Origin: Mycobacterium sp. BK086
Lineage (GTDB): Bacteria > Actinomycetota > Actinomycetes > Mycobacteriales > Mycobacteriaceae
Reading direction: 5' to 3'
Assembly: GCA_004362315.1 (NCBI GenBank)
Contig: SNWL01000003.1
Span: forward strand, 372,001-436,000
Length of the DNA stretch: 64,000 nucleotides
Positions 56,679 to 64,000 of the stretch are shown here, one piece after another; within the stretch, counting starts at the first letter, position 1, and each line of letters begins with the position of its first letter. The notes under the pieces were generated by a model. It had not been told where the DNA came from, did not search any database, and saw only the letters and a list, made by a program, of their open reading frames with translations. The position numbers and the translations under genes were made by a program.

Positions 56679-58646
56679 CTACGCCAGCAGGAGTTCCTCG
56701 GGCTGCCCGGTCGCGAGCAGACATGCCGCCATGTGCCTGCTGGTGCCGTCGATCGACAGCAGCTGCGGGGACTGGTTGGTGCACCGGTCGATCCGTTCCG
56801 GGCAGCGCGGATGGAACGCGCATCCGGTGGGCACCGCCAGCGGGCTCGCGGGCTCGCCCGCCAGCCGAACCGGTGCGGCTCCCGGGGACGGCACGGCCGC
56901 CAGCAGCGCCTTGGTGTAGGGATGTTTCGGGCTGTTGATCAGGTCCTCGGTGGGGGCGACTTCGACGATCTGTCCGAGGTACATCACCGCGATGCGGTCC
57001 GAAATGAACCGCGCGGCAGCCAGGTCATGCGTGACGAACATGACGGCCATGCCCAATTCCCGGCGCAGGTCCTGCAGCAGGTTGAGCACCGACGCGGCCA
57101 AGGAGGCGTCCAGCGCCGACGTCGGCTCGTCGCACAGCAACAGTTGCGGTGGCACGATGATCGCGCGGGCCAACGCCACCCGCTGACGCTGGCCACCGGA
57201 CAGCAGACTCGCCTTGATGGCGGCGACGTCCGGCGGCAGCCCGACCTGGCGCAGGACTTCGTCGACGCGCTCACGGCGCTCGGCTCGCCCGGTGGTCTTG
57301 AGTAGCCGCTCACCAACGAGCTCGCCGACCGTCATCCATGGCGTCAGCGAGGCACCGGCGTCCTGGAACACCACCTGGGGGCGATTGCCGGTGTGCTCGA
57401 CGCTGCCGCCGTCGGGATCGAGCAGCCCGGCGACCACCCGCAGCAATGTCGACTTCCCCGAACCTGATTCGCCCACCACGGCGATCGACTCCCCCGGCGC
57501 CACATCGAGGATGACATGTCGAAGGGCATGCAGGGCATCGCGCTTCAGAAGGCCGCGACTGACCCCGAACTGCTTGTCGACTCCGTTGATCTGCAGCACG
57601 GGCCGGTCTTCGTCGACGGGCGGCATCGGCGCGAACGAGCGGGTCTCGGAACGGGAATGCGTTGCCGCGGCCGCATTCTCGACAATGCATGCCACCAGCC
57701 CGGGATGGCTGCTCGCCGGTACCGGCTCGGGAAGGCTCTGCGAGCACGGCTCGATCACCGCAGGACAGCGCGGTGCGAACGCACATCCGGCCGGGTGGTT
57801 GCGCGGATCGGGTGGCTGGCCCGGCAGCGCGGCGATCGCCTGTCCCAGCGGAAGGTCAAGATCCAGACGCGAATTCAGCAACCCCATGGTGTAGGGATGC
57901 GACGGGGCGGCCAGCACGTCGTCCATCGCGCCGAACTCGGCGAGCCGGCCGCCGTACATGACTGCGACGCGGTCGCAGATCTGGGAGGCGACACCGATGT
58001 CGTGGGTCACGACGATGAACGAGGTGCCCAGCTCGTTGCACAGATCCCGCAGCAGGGCCAGCACCTGCGCCTGCACCGTCACGTCCAGCGCCGTGGTGGG
58101 TTCGTCGGCGATCACCAGATCGGGTTTTCCCGCCACTGCCATGGCGATCATGACCCGCTGGCGAAGACCGCCCGACAGTTCATGGGGATAGGCCTTCATC
58201 CGCCGCACCGGATCCGGCACACCGACGAGATCCAGCAGGCGCCGGGCCTCCTCGGAATCACCAGCCGCCTCGGTGATCTGCCTGCCCACCCGCATCGTGG
58301 GATCCAGGGACGTCATCGGGTCCTGAAACACCGCACCCAGGTGTGCCTTGCGCACCTGACGGCGTTCCTCGGGACTGGCCGCCACCATGTCCACCCCGCA
58401 CACCTCGGCGCGGCCCGTGACGATCGGCGCGGGCTCACCGGCCAACAGCCCGAGCAGCGCAAGGCCCATCACGCTCTTGCCCGACCCCGACTCCCCCACC
58501 AAGGCCAGCACCTCGCCGGGCAGGACATCCAGGCTCAGCCCGCGCAGCGCGTGCACATCGACTCCGCGACGCTGAAAAGTGACGTGGAGATCCTGTACCC
58601 GCGCCCTCGGCTCGATCCCGGGGATGTCATTCGATGCGTTGTCCAT
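56679..58646 (-). CDS. Fused double ABC ATPase (DppD-DppF type)
   Basis: 655 residues from an ATG at 58646 (RBS AAGGGCG). Two complete nucleotide-binding domains: Walker A 51-58 and 392-399 (GESGSGKS twice), signatures LSGG at 157-160 and 482-485, Walker B with D181-E182 and DEP near 506. Each half ends with the oligopeptide-type C-terminal region (HPYT... CAFAPRCP and [11 protein letters not shown]) that may bind an FeS cluster or metal. It powers the DppBC-like permeases. In many species the two halves are separate genes. Confidence 0.94.
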   Translation of the reverse strand: MDNASNDIPGIEPRARVQDLHVTFQRRGVDVHALRGLSLDVLPGEVLALVGESGSGKSVMGLALLGLLAGEPAPIVTGRAEVCGVDMVAASPEERRQVRKAHLGAVFQDPMTSLDPTMRVGRQITEAAGDSEEARRLLDLVGVPDPVRRMKAYPHELSGGLRQRVMIAMAVAGKPDLVIADEPTTALDVTVQAQVLALLRDLCNELGTSFIVVTHDIGVASQICDRVAVMYGGRLAEFGAMDDVLAAPSHPYTMGLLNSRLDLDLPLGQAIAALPGQPPDPRNHPAGCAFAPRCPAVIEPCSQSLPEPVPASSHPGLVACIVENAAAATHSRSETRSFAPMPPVDEDRPVLQINGVDKQFGVSRGLLKRDALHALRHVILDVAPGESIAVVGESGSGKSTLLRVVAGLLDPDGGSVEHTGNRPQVVFQDAGASLTPWMTVGELVGERLLKTTGRAERRERVDEVLRQVGLPPDVAAIKASLLSGGQRQRVALARAIIVPPQLLLCDEPTSALDASLAASVLNLLQDLRRELGMAVMFVTHDLAAARFISDRIAVMYLGQIVEVAPTEDLINSPKHPYTKALLAAVPSPGAAPVRLAGEPASPLAVPTGCAFHPRCPERIDRCTNQSPQLLSIDGTSRHMAACLLATGQPEELLLA

Positions 58647-58775
58647 AACTGCGCCCTTGTTCTGCGGGAGTTTCGACCAGGTGGTGAAGCTACGAGCGCA
58701 GCCGCCGTGGGCCGCTCGGACACCATCAGCAAAGCGGCACCGCATGACGCGTCCACGTCACCGACGTGTCGAACG

Positions 58776-58818
58776 TATTGCGCCGATACCCGGGAGACAG
58801 CGGTGCCGTGGCGCAATG
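58776..58818. promoter_or_regulatory. Island motif, copy 2 (TATTGCGCC ... GGCGCAATG)
   Basis: TATTGCGCC at 58776-58784 and GGCGCAATG at 58810-58818 form an inverted pair (8 complementary bases per arm) in the 227-base divergent spacer between the importer operon and the flavin reductase pair. The placement suits a regulator acting on both directions. Confidence 0.5.
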
Positions 58819-58873
58819 CAGGCTTTACCACCCTGACGGTCGGCAGAAATATCCCCCGGTTTGACTCGCCGCT

Positions 58874-59359
58874 ATGACCGTCGTTGTCGTAGGAAACCCC
58901 AAGCCCATGTCGCGGACCCGAGCCGCGGCCGAATTGGTCGCGCACAAGCTGACCGGCGTTGCCCCCCAGCATGTTATCGACGTCGTCGATCTCGGGCCGG
59001 GGCTGCTCGGCTGGGGCGACCCCGCGGTGGCCGCCGCCAAGGAGATCGTGAAGTCGGCGGACTCACTGGTGGTCGCGTCGCCGACGTTCAAGGCCACCTA
59101 TACCGGGTTGTTGAAGTTGTTCCTCGACCAGTTCGGGCAGGGCGAGCTGAACGGCATCACCACCTACCCGCTAATGCTCGGCGCATCCCAGATTCATGCG
59201 CTGGCACCGGAACTCACGCTGCGTCCGGTGCTCGTCGAGATCGGCGCGAGCTGTCCGGCCCCGAGCCTGTACCTGCTCGACTCCGAGTACGAGACATCGC
59301 CGGATCTCGACAAATGGCTCGAGCTGGCCCGCCGCTTCGCCCCGCAGGTGTCGGCATGA
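58874..59359 (+). CDS. NAD(P)H-dependent FMN reductase (flavodoxin-like, SsuE/MsuE type)
   Basis: 161 residues. Flavodoxin-like fold: TVVVVGNPKPMSRTRAAAELV holds the FMN phosphate loop, VVASPTFKATYTGLLKLFLDQFG is the FMN-ring loop signature of SsuE-type enzymes, and TYPLMLGAS continues the core. It would supply FMNH2 to the island's monooxygenases. Its last four bases overlap the start of a second, structurally unrelated flavin reductase. The RBS is not obvious. Confidence 0.9.
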   Translation: MTVVVVGNPKPMSRTRAAAELVAHKLTGVAPQHVIDVVDLGPGLLGWGDPAVAAAKEIVKSADSLVVASPTFKATYTGLLKLFLDQFGQGELNGITTYPLMLGASQIHALAPELTLRPVLVEIGASCPAPSLYLLDSEYETSPDLDKWLELARRFAPQVSA

Positions 59360-59856
59360 TCACCGCGGTCGACGGCAGGTTCGACCAGGCCCTGCTGCGT
59401 CAGGCGTTCGGCTGCTTCCCCAGCGGGGTGACCGCGTTCTGCGGTATGCGGGACGGCGTGGCCGAAGGCATGGCGGCAAGCTCGTTCACCACGGTCTCGC
59501 TCGACCCGCCGCTGGTGTCGGTGTGCGTCGCGAACACGTCGTCCACGTGGCCGAAACTGGCCGGCCTGCAACGCCTGGGCCTCTCGGTGCTCGCCGACGA
59601 GCACGCGCTGGTCGCCCGCTCACTGTCAGCCAAGAACGGCGACCGCTTCCGCGATGTCGACTGGACCTCCACCGAGAGCGGAGCCGTGTTCGTGCACGGC
59701 TCCACCCTGTGGCTGGAGTGCGCGCCGTTCAAACGGATCGAGGCCGGCGACCACCAGATCGTGGTGCTGCAGATCACCGCTCTGGCGGTGTATCCCGACG
59801 TGTCACCAATCGTGTTTCACCGCAGCGGCTTTCGTGAACTGGTCACGCCCGCTTGA
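59356..59856 (+). CDS. Flavin reductase-like protein (HpaC/NtaB split-barrel family)
   Basis: 166 residues from an ATG overlapping the upstream TGA (ATGA). Split-barrel reductase features: LRQAFGCFPSGVTAFCG, AEGMAASSFTTVSLDPPLVSVCV, the LGLSVLADEH strand and IEAGDHQIVVLQITALAV at the end, where the GDH motif contacts NAD(P)H in relatives. It is the usual reductase partner of NtaA-type monooxygenases. The 3' end overlaps the binding-protein gene by 14 bases. Confidence 0.9.
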   Translation: MITAVDGRFDQALLRQAFGCFPSGVTAFCGMRDGVAEGMAASSFTTVSLDPPLVSVCVANTSSTWPKLAGLQRLGLSVLADEHALVARSLSAKNGDRFRDVDWTSTESGAVFVHGSTLWLECAPFKRIEAGDHQIVVLQITALAVYPDVSPIVFHRSGFRELVTPA

Positions 59857-61465
59857 GTGACTGCGGCCAGAAGATCGCCGGATAGAAGGAATTGTCCTCC
59901 ACGCCGGACACATAGCTGTGCGAGATCGTGGAGTTCGGCGGCAGGCACAGCGGGATCCACAGGGCATCGTCGAGGATGATCTTGCTGCACTGCACATAGG
60001 TGGCCTGGGTCTCCTCCGGAGTCTGCGCCTGTACCGCCTTGTCCATGAGTGCGTCCAGCTCGGGGTTCGAATACTGGTAGAAGTTCAGGGGCTTGGCACC
60101 GGTGCGCGCGAGGATGCGGAAGGTGGTGTCCAGGTGCAGCGCATCACCGCCGAGGAAGCTCACCATCATGTCGGGCCGCTTCTCAGGCGGCTGGTTGGCC
60201 AGGTCGAATTGCTCGGAGACCGGGATGGTCCGCACGGTGACATCGAAACCGTATGCCGCGAGCTGGGTTTGGAGGAGTTCGGTCATCTGCTGGCGCGGCG
60301 CTCCGCCGTCCGCACTCCACGCCAGATCGATCTTCTTCGACGGCAGTGATCCCACCAGGGCCTTCAACGCCGCCCCGTCGACCTGACTGGGGAACGGCGC
60401 CAGGGTCGAGGAGAACGTCTGGTCCGGCCACATGCCCTTCTGCACGCTGGTGAGGCCGCCCCATGAGGTGGTGACCACCGATTCGCGGTCCAGCGCGGTC
60501 AGCATCGCCTGGCGCAGCGCCTTGTTGGCGAAGATCCCCGAGGTCGGGTTCAGCCAGACCGCCTCGCCGACACCACCGAAGGAGTTGACCACCGTGAAGG
60601 CCGAATTCTTCTGATAGGTCAGCACATCGGGGATCGCGAAACCCTTGGTGACCAGATCGAAGGCACCGGAGTCCAGTTGGAGCTTCTGGGTCGCGACACT
60701 GGGGGTGATGTCGATGCGTAGGGTCTTGAAAGTCGGCTTGGGGCCCCAGTAATCAGGGAAGGCCTCGAGCAGGTAGTGGCTGCCCGCCACGAATTCCTTG
60801 AACATGTAGGGCCCGGTGCCCGCGTCGTTGGTCTTGAGCCATTCCTGCGCCAGGTCGTCGCCGACGGCGTTCTTGGCGACCGCGGTGGGGCTGACCGCGA
60901 ACGGCTGCCACGGACAGGCCATGTAGTGGATGAAGGCGTTGTTGCGTTCCTTGAGGGTGACGACGAACGTGGTGGGGTCGGGAGCGTCGGTCTTGACCAC
61001 ACCGGCCACCATGTAGGCCGGGCCCTGATCCACTTTCGCCCGCCGCTCAAAGCTTTTCACCCAGGATGCGGCGTCGGCGGGGGTGCCGTCGTGGAACTTC
61101 ACACCGGGTTGCAGGGTGAAGGTGTAGGTGAGCTGGTCCGGTGAGACGGTCCACGACTTGGCCAGGTTGCCGATGATCGTCGACGAGCCGGGCTGGTAAC
61201 GCACCAGACCCTCGTAGGCCGACTCCATCACCTGGACACCCTCGCCCTCGTACATGATGTCGGGGTCGGGCACCTGCATATCGGCGAGGAACGGCATGCG
61301 CAGGTTGAGGGTTCCGCCGTTGCTGGTGGTGCCGGGTCCGCCGCACGCCGCTAGCCACGACGCCAGTCCCAGACCGCCGACGGTGATGCCGCCGGCCTTG
61401 AGGAAGGCGCGCCGGTTCCACTCGGGGCCGGTGATCCGGGTCCCGGAATTCCTGTTGTCGTTCAT
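59843..61465 (-). CDS. ABC transporter substrate-binding lipoprotein, DppA/family 5 (Tat-type signal)
   Basis: 540 residues from an ATG with GGAGG at the ideal distance. The N-terminus has a twin-arginine-type NRRAFLKAGG and a lipobox LAAC (about residue 41), so it is exported and lipid anchored. The mature part is a family 5 solute-binding protein: WTVSPDQLTYTFTLQPGVKFHDGTPADAASWVKSFERR, NNAFIHYMACPWQPFAVSPTAV. It should capture the compound taken in by the DppBC-like permeases. A copy of the island motif lies upstream. A comparable oligopeptide-type system takes up EDTA in another bacterium (from memory), a parallel only. Confidence 0.93.
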   Translation of the reverse strand: MNDNRNSGTRITGPEWNRRAFLKAGGITVGGLGLASWLAACGGPGTTSNGGTLNLRMPFLADMQVPDPDIMYEGEGVQVMESAYEGLVRYQPGSSTIIGNLAKSWTVSPDQLTYTFTLQPGVKFHDGTPADAASWVKSFERRAKVDQGPAYMVAGVVKTDAPDPTTFVVTLKERNNAFIHYMACPWQPFAVSPTAVAKNAVGDDLAQEWLKTNDAGTGPYMFKEFVAGSHYLLEAFPDYWGPKPTFKTLRIDITPSVATQKLQLDSGAFDLVTKGFAIPDVLTYQKNSAFTVVNSFGGVGEAVWLNPTSGIFANKALRQAMLTALDRESVVTTSWGGLTSVQKGMWPDQTFSSTLAPFPSQVDGAALKALVGSLPSKKIDLAWSADGGAPRQQMTELLQTQLAAYGFDVTVRTIPVSEQFDLANQPPEKRPDMMVSFLGGDALHLDTTFRILARTGAKPLNFYQYSNPELDALMDKAVQAQTPEETQATYVQCSKIILDDALWIPLCLPPNSTISHSYVSGVEDNSFYPAIFWPQSLKRA

Positions 61466-61526
61466 GAATGCCTCCTGCTCGGCTGGTTGCGACGAGTTAA
61501 ACGTGACTGGATGACACGGCCGCGTC

Positions 61527-61551
61527 GCCGCAATGCACCGCGTATTACGCC
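61527..61551. promoter_or_regulatory. Island motif, copy 3 (GCCGCAATG-N7-TATTACGCC)
   Basis: GCCGCAATG at 61527-61535 faces TATTACGCC at 61543-61551, in the 94-base gap between monooxygenase 3 and the binding-protein gene, 62-86 bases before the latter's ATG. The same half-site order and similar spacing as copy 1 suggest a bound dimer and an independent promoter for the binding protein. Confidence 0.5.
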
Positions 61552-61559
61552 GGTGAGTC

Positions 61560-62873
61560 CTAGAATTCGAGGAGATTCTCGCGGAAGGTGCGGTGGGAAT
61601 AGCCATCTCGGATCAGCCCGCGCTTACGCAGGGCCGATGCGAGACCGTCGGCGATCTCGGCGATGTTGCGCCGCGTCACCACCGGCGACAGTAGGAAACC
61701 GTCACCGCCGACTTCCTCCATGGCCTCACCCATCTTGGCCGCGACGGTGTCCGGGGATCCGACGAATGCCAGTCCCGCGTGGGTGTCGACGGTGGCAATC
61801 GCCTCCCGCAGGGTCTTGCCCCGCGCGCCCTCGATGAACGTGCGCAACGTGCTGGTCTCCCCGTTCCCCCACACGTCGGGCACTTCCTTGTCGAGATCGA
61901 AGGTGGAGAAGTCGAACTCCCCACCCGAGGTGTAACTCAGCCCCCACAAGGCCTTTTGGATGGCATGCTCGCTCCACCGGGCCGCCGCCATGTCCTCCTC
62001 GCGGGCCTGTGCCACCCGGTCGGTGTCGCCGAGGATGGGGTCGATCAGGAACAGGATCTTCAGTGTGCTGGGGTCGCGGCCGTACTCGCGCATCCGCCGG
62101 TGCATATCCAGCCGGAACGCTTTCATCGACTCGATGCTGGTGCCATGGGCCAGCATCGACTCGGCGTACTTGGCGGCCAGATCCCGCCCCGCCGGGGAGG
62201 CGCCGGCCTGCACGATCACCGGCCTGCGCTGCGGGCCGGGAATGGTGTTCAGCGGACCGCGGGTGCGGAAGTACTTGCCGTCGAAGTCGACGGTGTGCAC
62301 TTTGGTGTGGTCGGCATAGCGCGGCGTTTCCTGATCGACGAGCACACTTCCCGGCTCCCACGAGTCCCACAGCGCACCAACGGCTTCCATCCACTCCTTG
62401 GCCATCTCGTAGCGTTCGCTGTGCAGCATCAGGTCGTCGTAACCGTACTGCTGAGCGGCCCGTGCCGAGCTGCCGGTGACGACGTTGAGGCCCACCCGGC
62501 CCTCGGTCAGGTGATCCAGCGTGGTCATGGTCCTGGCGGCCATGTACGGGTGGTAGAAGCTCGTCGACAACGTCACCGCGATGCCGATGTTCCTGGTGCG
62601 CTGGGTCAGCAGCGGAATCAGCGGAACCGGATCGCATTTGGGGGCCAGTATGCCGTACTTCAAGGTGGTTTCCATCGATCGGCCGTAGGCGTCCTCGACC
62701 ATGCTGGTGTCCTCGACCAGCAGGTAGTCGAAACACGCTCGCTCCAGTGATGCGGCCAGGTCGACGAACAGGTCACCGCGCATCCAGTCGTGGCCGGTGC
62801 TGCCCGCCCACGGATCGAGCGCCCAGGTCTGCACGCTGAAACCGCTGCCCATGAACCAACCGAGATGAAACAT
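61560..62873 (-). CDS. NtaA/SnaA/DszA-type FMNH2-dependent monooxygenase 3
   Basis: 437 residues from an ATG with AAGGAGG upstream. N-terminal FHLGWFMGSGFSVQTWALDPWAGS is more diverged than in the other copies. Family blocks follow: FDYLLVEDTSMVEDAYGRSME, TLSTSFYHPYMAARTM, RVGLNVVTGSSARAAQQYG and GSPDTVAAKMGEAMEEVGGDGFL. Divergent from monooxygenase 4 across a motif-containing spacer and upstream of the binding-protein gene on the same strand. FMNH2 would come from the reductase pair at 58.9-59.9 kb. Confidence 0.9.
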   Translation of the reverse strand: MFHLGWFMGSGFSVQTWALDPWAGSTGHDWMRGDLFVDLAASLERACFDYLLVEDTSMVEDAYGRSMETTLKYGILAPKCDPVPLIPLLTQRTRNIGIAVTLSTSFYHPYMAARTMTTLDHLTEGRVGLNVVTGSSARAAQQYGYDDLMLHSERYEMAKEWMEAVGALWDSWEPGSVLVDQETPRYADHTKVHTVDFDGKYFRTRGPLNTIPGPQRRPVIVQAGASPAGRDLAAKYAESMLAHGTSIESMKAFRLDMHRRMREYGRDPSTLKILFLIDPILGDTDRVAQAREEDMAAARWSEHAIQKALWGLSYTSGGEFDFSTFDLDKEVPDVWGNGETSTLRTFIEGARGKTLREAIATVDTHAGLAFVGSPDTVAAKMGEAMEEVGGDGFLLSPVVTRRNIAEIADGLASALRKRGLIRDGYSHRTFRENLLEF

Positions 62874-62940
62874 GCCAAACCTCCTTGCCGCTCAATGTGA
62901 CTGGTCGATGTTTCGGTCACCGCATTTTCGGTTCCACGCG

Positions 62941-63031
62941 CATTACGCTGGCGCCCACCCTTTTAGGGATTTCGGCGCGTTTTCGTTCGCCCAGCGGCGG
63001 TTTTCGCGCCGAAATCGCTACCGGCGTAATA
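62941..63031. promoter_or_regulatory. Island motif, copy 4, in the divergent monooxygenase spacer
   Basis: CATTACGCT at 62941-62949 and GGCGTAATA at 63023-63031 are opposed half-sites flanking a large palindrome in the 213-base region between the divergent monooxygenases 3 and 4. The right half-site continues as CCGTATTACGCCGGT on the other strand, sharing the 14 bases CGTATTACGCCGGT with copy 3. Confidence 0.45.
62968..63016. repeat. Palindromic repeat, copy B (12-base perfect arms)
   Basis: GATTTCGGCGCG at 62968-62979 and CGCGCCGAAATC at 63005-63016 are exact reverse complements with a 25-base centre. The whole element aligns with the palindrome at 34290-34330, and its right arm plus flank recurs exactly at 34754-34771. 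Located between divergent promoters, it could be a regulatory structure or a mobile repeat. Confidence 0.55.
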
Positions 63032-63086
63032 CGGATTTTCACGACGCGCCACAGTCCGGAAATCGCCTGCGGGTGAAGTCACAGTC

Positions 63087-64000
63087 ATGGCGAAGAAGAT
63101 GCATCTCGGCTGGTTCATGAATTACGCTCCGCCGCAATGGCTGAACCCGTTCGACCGGGTGAACTCGTCATGGGCGAACGCCGACTTCCACATCGAGATG
63201 GCCAAGATGCTCGAGGGCGCCTGCTTCGACTACCTCATGATCGAGGACACGCTGATGGTGTCCAATGCGTTCGGCAATTCCACCGAGGCCGCGCTCAAGC
63301 ATGCGCTTCAGGTGCCCAAGCTGGACGCCACCGTGCTGGCCGGGGCGGTCGTCAAGGCGACGACCAAGCTCGGTGTGATCGCCACCGCGTCGATCCTGTC
63401 CTATCCGCCGTTCACGCTGGCCCGGATGATCGCCAGCCTCGACCACCTCTCCGACGGGCGATTCGGCTGGAACATCGTCACCTCAGGTGAAGAGCAGGCC
63501 GCGCACAACGTGGGGCTCGACGCCCTACCGCCGCGGCAGGTGCGCTACGACATGGCCGACGAGTTCGTCGAGGTGGTCACCAAGCTGTTGGCCTCGTGGG
63601 ATGAGGGCGCCGTGGTGATGGATCGCGAGTCGGGGACCTACGTCGACCACACCAAGGTTCACGAGGTGAACTTCGTCGGCAAGTTCTACAAGTCACGCGG
63701 CCCGCTCAACGTTCCGCGCACCCCGCAGGGCCGACCGGTGTATCTACAGGCGGGCGGCTCCCCGCGCGGACGGCAGTTCGCCGCCGAGACAGCCGATTCC
63801 ATCGTCGCGATCGCCGAAGGCATCGACGGAATGATCGACTACCGCAACGACATCCGGGCCCGCGCGCAGGCCGCCGGCCGCAATCCCGACGACATCAAGG
63901 TGATGTTCCTGGTGACCCCGGTACTGGGTGACAGCGCCGCGGACGCCGAGGCCAAGCGGTACTCGATGGTCAACACCGATGCGTTCATCACCAGCCAGCT
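63087..64000 (+). CDS. NtaA/SnaA/DszA-type FMNH2-dependent monooxygenase 4 (cut by window end)
   Basis: About 304 residues are visible from an ATG at 63087. The family start KKMHLGWFMNYAPPQW is followed by FDYLMIEDTLMVSNAFGNSTE, VIATASILSYPPFTLARM, RFGWNIVTSGEEQAAHNVG, KSRGPLNVPRTPQGRPVYLQAGGSPRGR and MFLVTPVLGD. Full-length relatives here are 432-438 residues, so about 130 residues lie outside. Fourth member of the family in the island, divergent from monooxygenase 3. The RBS is weak (GGTGAAG). Confidence 0.92.
   Translation, partial: MAKKMHLGWFMNYAPPQWLNPFDRVNSSWANADFHIEMAKMLEGACFDYLMIEDTLMVSNAFGNSTEAALKHALQVPKLDATVLAGAVVKATTKLGVIATASILSYPPFTLARMIASLDHLSDGRFGWNIVTSGEEQAAHNVGLDALPPRQVRYDMADEFVEVVTKLLASWDEGAVVMDRESGTYVDHTKVHEVNFVGKFYKSRGPLNVPRTPQGRPVYLQAGGSPRGRQFAAETADSIVAIAEGIDGMIDYRNDIRARAQAAGRNPDDIKVMFLVTPVLGDSAADAEAKRYSMVNTDAFITSQ

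Overview
The window looks like a chromosome segment of a fast-growing mycobacterium (Mycolicibacterium-like). It has uniformly high G+C, mycobacterial families (MmpS/MmpL, deazaflavin-dependent reductases, FadE28/FadE29-like pairs), a perfect mycobacterial LexA box, and a gene backbone that, from memory, follows M. tuberculosis Rv2552c to Rv2578c (aroE, mltG, ruvX, alaS, yjbQ-like, Rv2557-like, rarA, the transglutaminase/ATP-grasp cluster, aspS, ypfJ-like, Rv2578c). Accessory blocks interrupt this backbone. I saw no tRNA, rRNA, CRISPR array or insertion sequence, and no gene-free gap over 300 bases.

Layout. 1-8.9 kb: housekeeping run aroE-mltG-ruvX-alaS on the minus strand, then a YjbQ-like protein, a duplicated-domain Rv2557-like protein, a methyltransferase and rarA. 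8.9-17.7 kb: accessory catabolic genes (EamA exporter, TetR, SDR, an IclR regulator divergent from an LLM/SnoaL/SDR operon, an acyl-CoA dehydrogenase, DUF3097, a serine hydrolase). 17.7-25.6 kb: a tightly overlapping four-gene operon encoding transglutaminase-DUF2126, circularly permuted ATP-grasp-alpha-E, a second transglutaminase and a zinc-ribbon metallopeptidase; this is a predicted amide-bond-forming or peptide-tagging system. 25.7-32 kb: MmpS/MmpL exporter and an HxxxD acyltransferase behind an HxlR regulator. 32-41 kb: thiolase, small oxidoreductases, aspS, carboxylesterase, YpfJ-like protease. 41-46.6 kb: a TetR-centred acyl-CoA module (thioesterase and DUF427 on one side; amidohydrolase and two acyl-CoA dehydrogenases on the other) with related operator-like palindromes on both sides of tetR.

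47.6-64 kb is the most unusual region, a flavin-dependent monooxygenase island. It holds four NtaA/SnaA/DszA-type FMNH2-dependent monooxygenases (one cut by the window end), two unrelated flavin reductases in one overlapping pair, a complete Dpp-type ABC importer (Tat lipoprotein binding protein, two permeases, fused double ATPase), two MFS transporters, a GntR/UTRA regulator, and a RibBA-like protein whose two catalytic signatures are both damaged. A short motif, GGCGYAATR or its complement YATTRCGCC, recurs in four intergenic regions of the island, which suggests a shared regulon. The likely role is uptake and oxidative cleavage of an unknown polar compound. The degenerate RibBA-like protein and the shared motif are the best leads for something undescribed.
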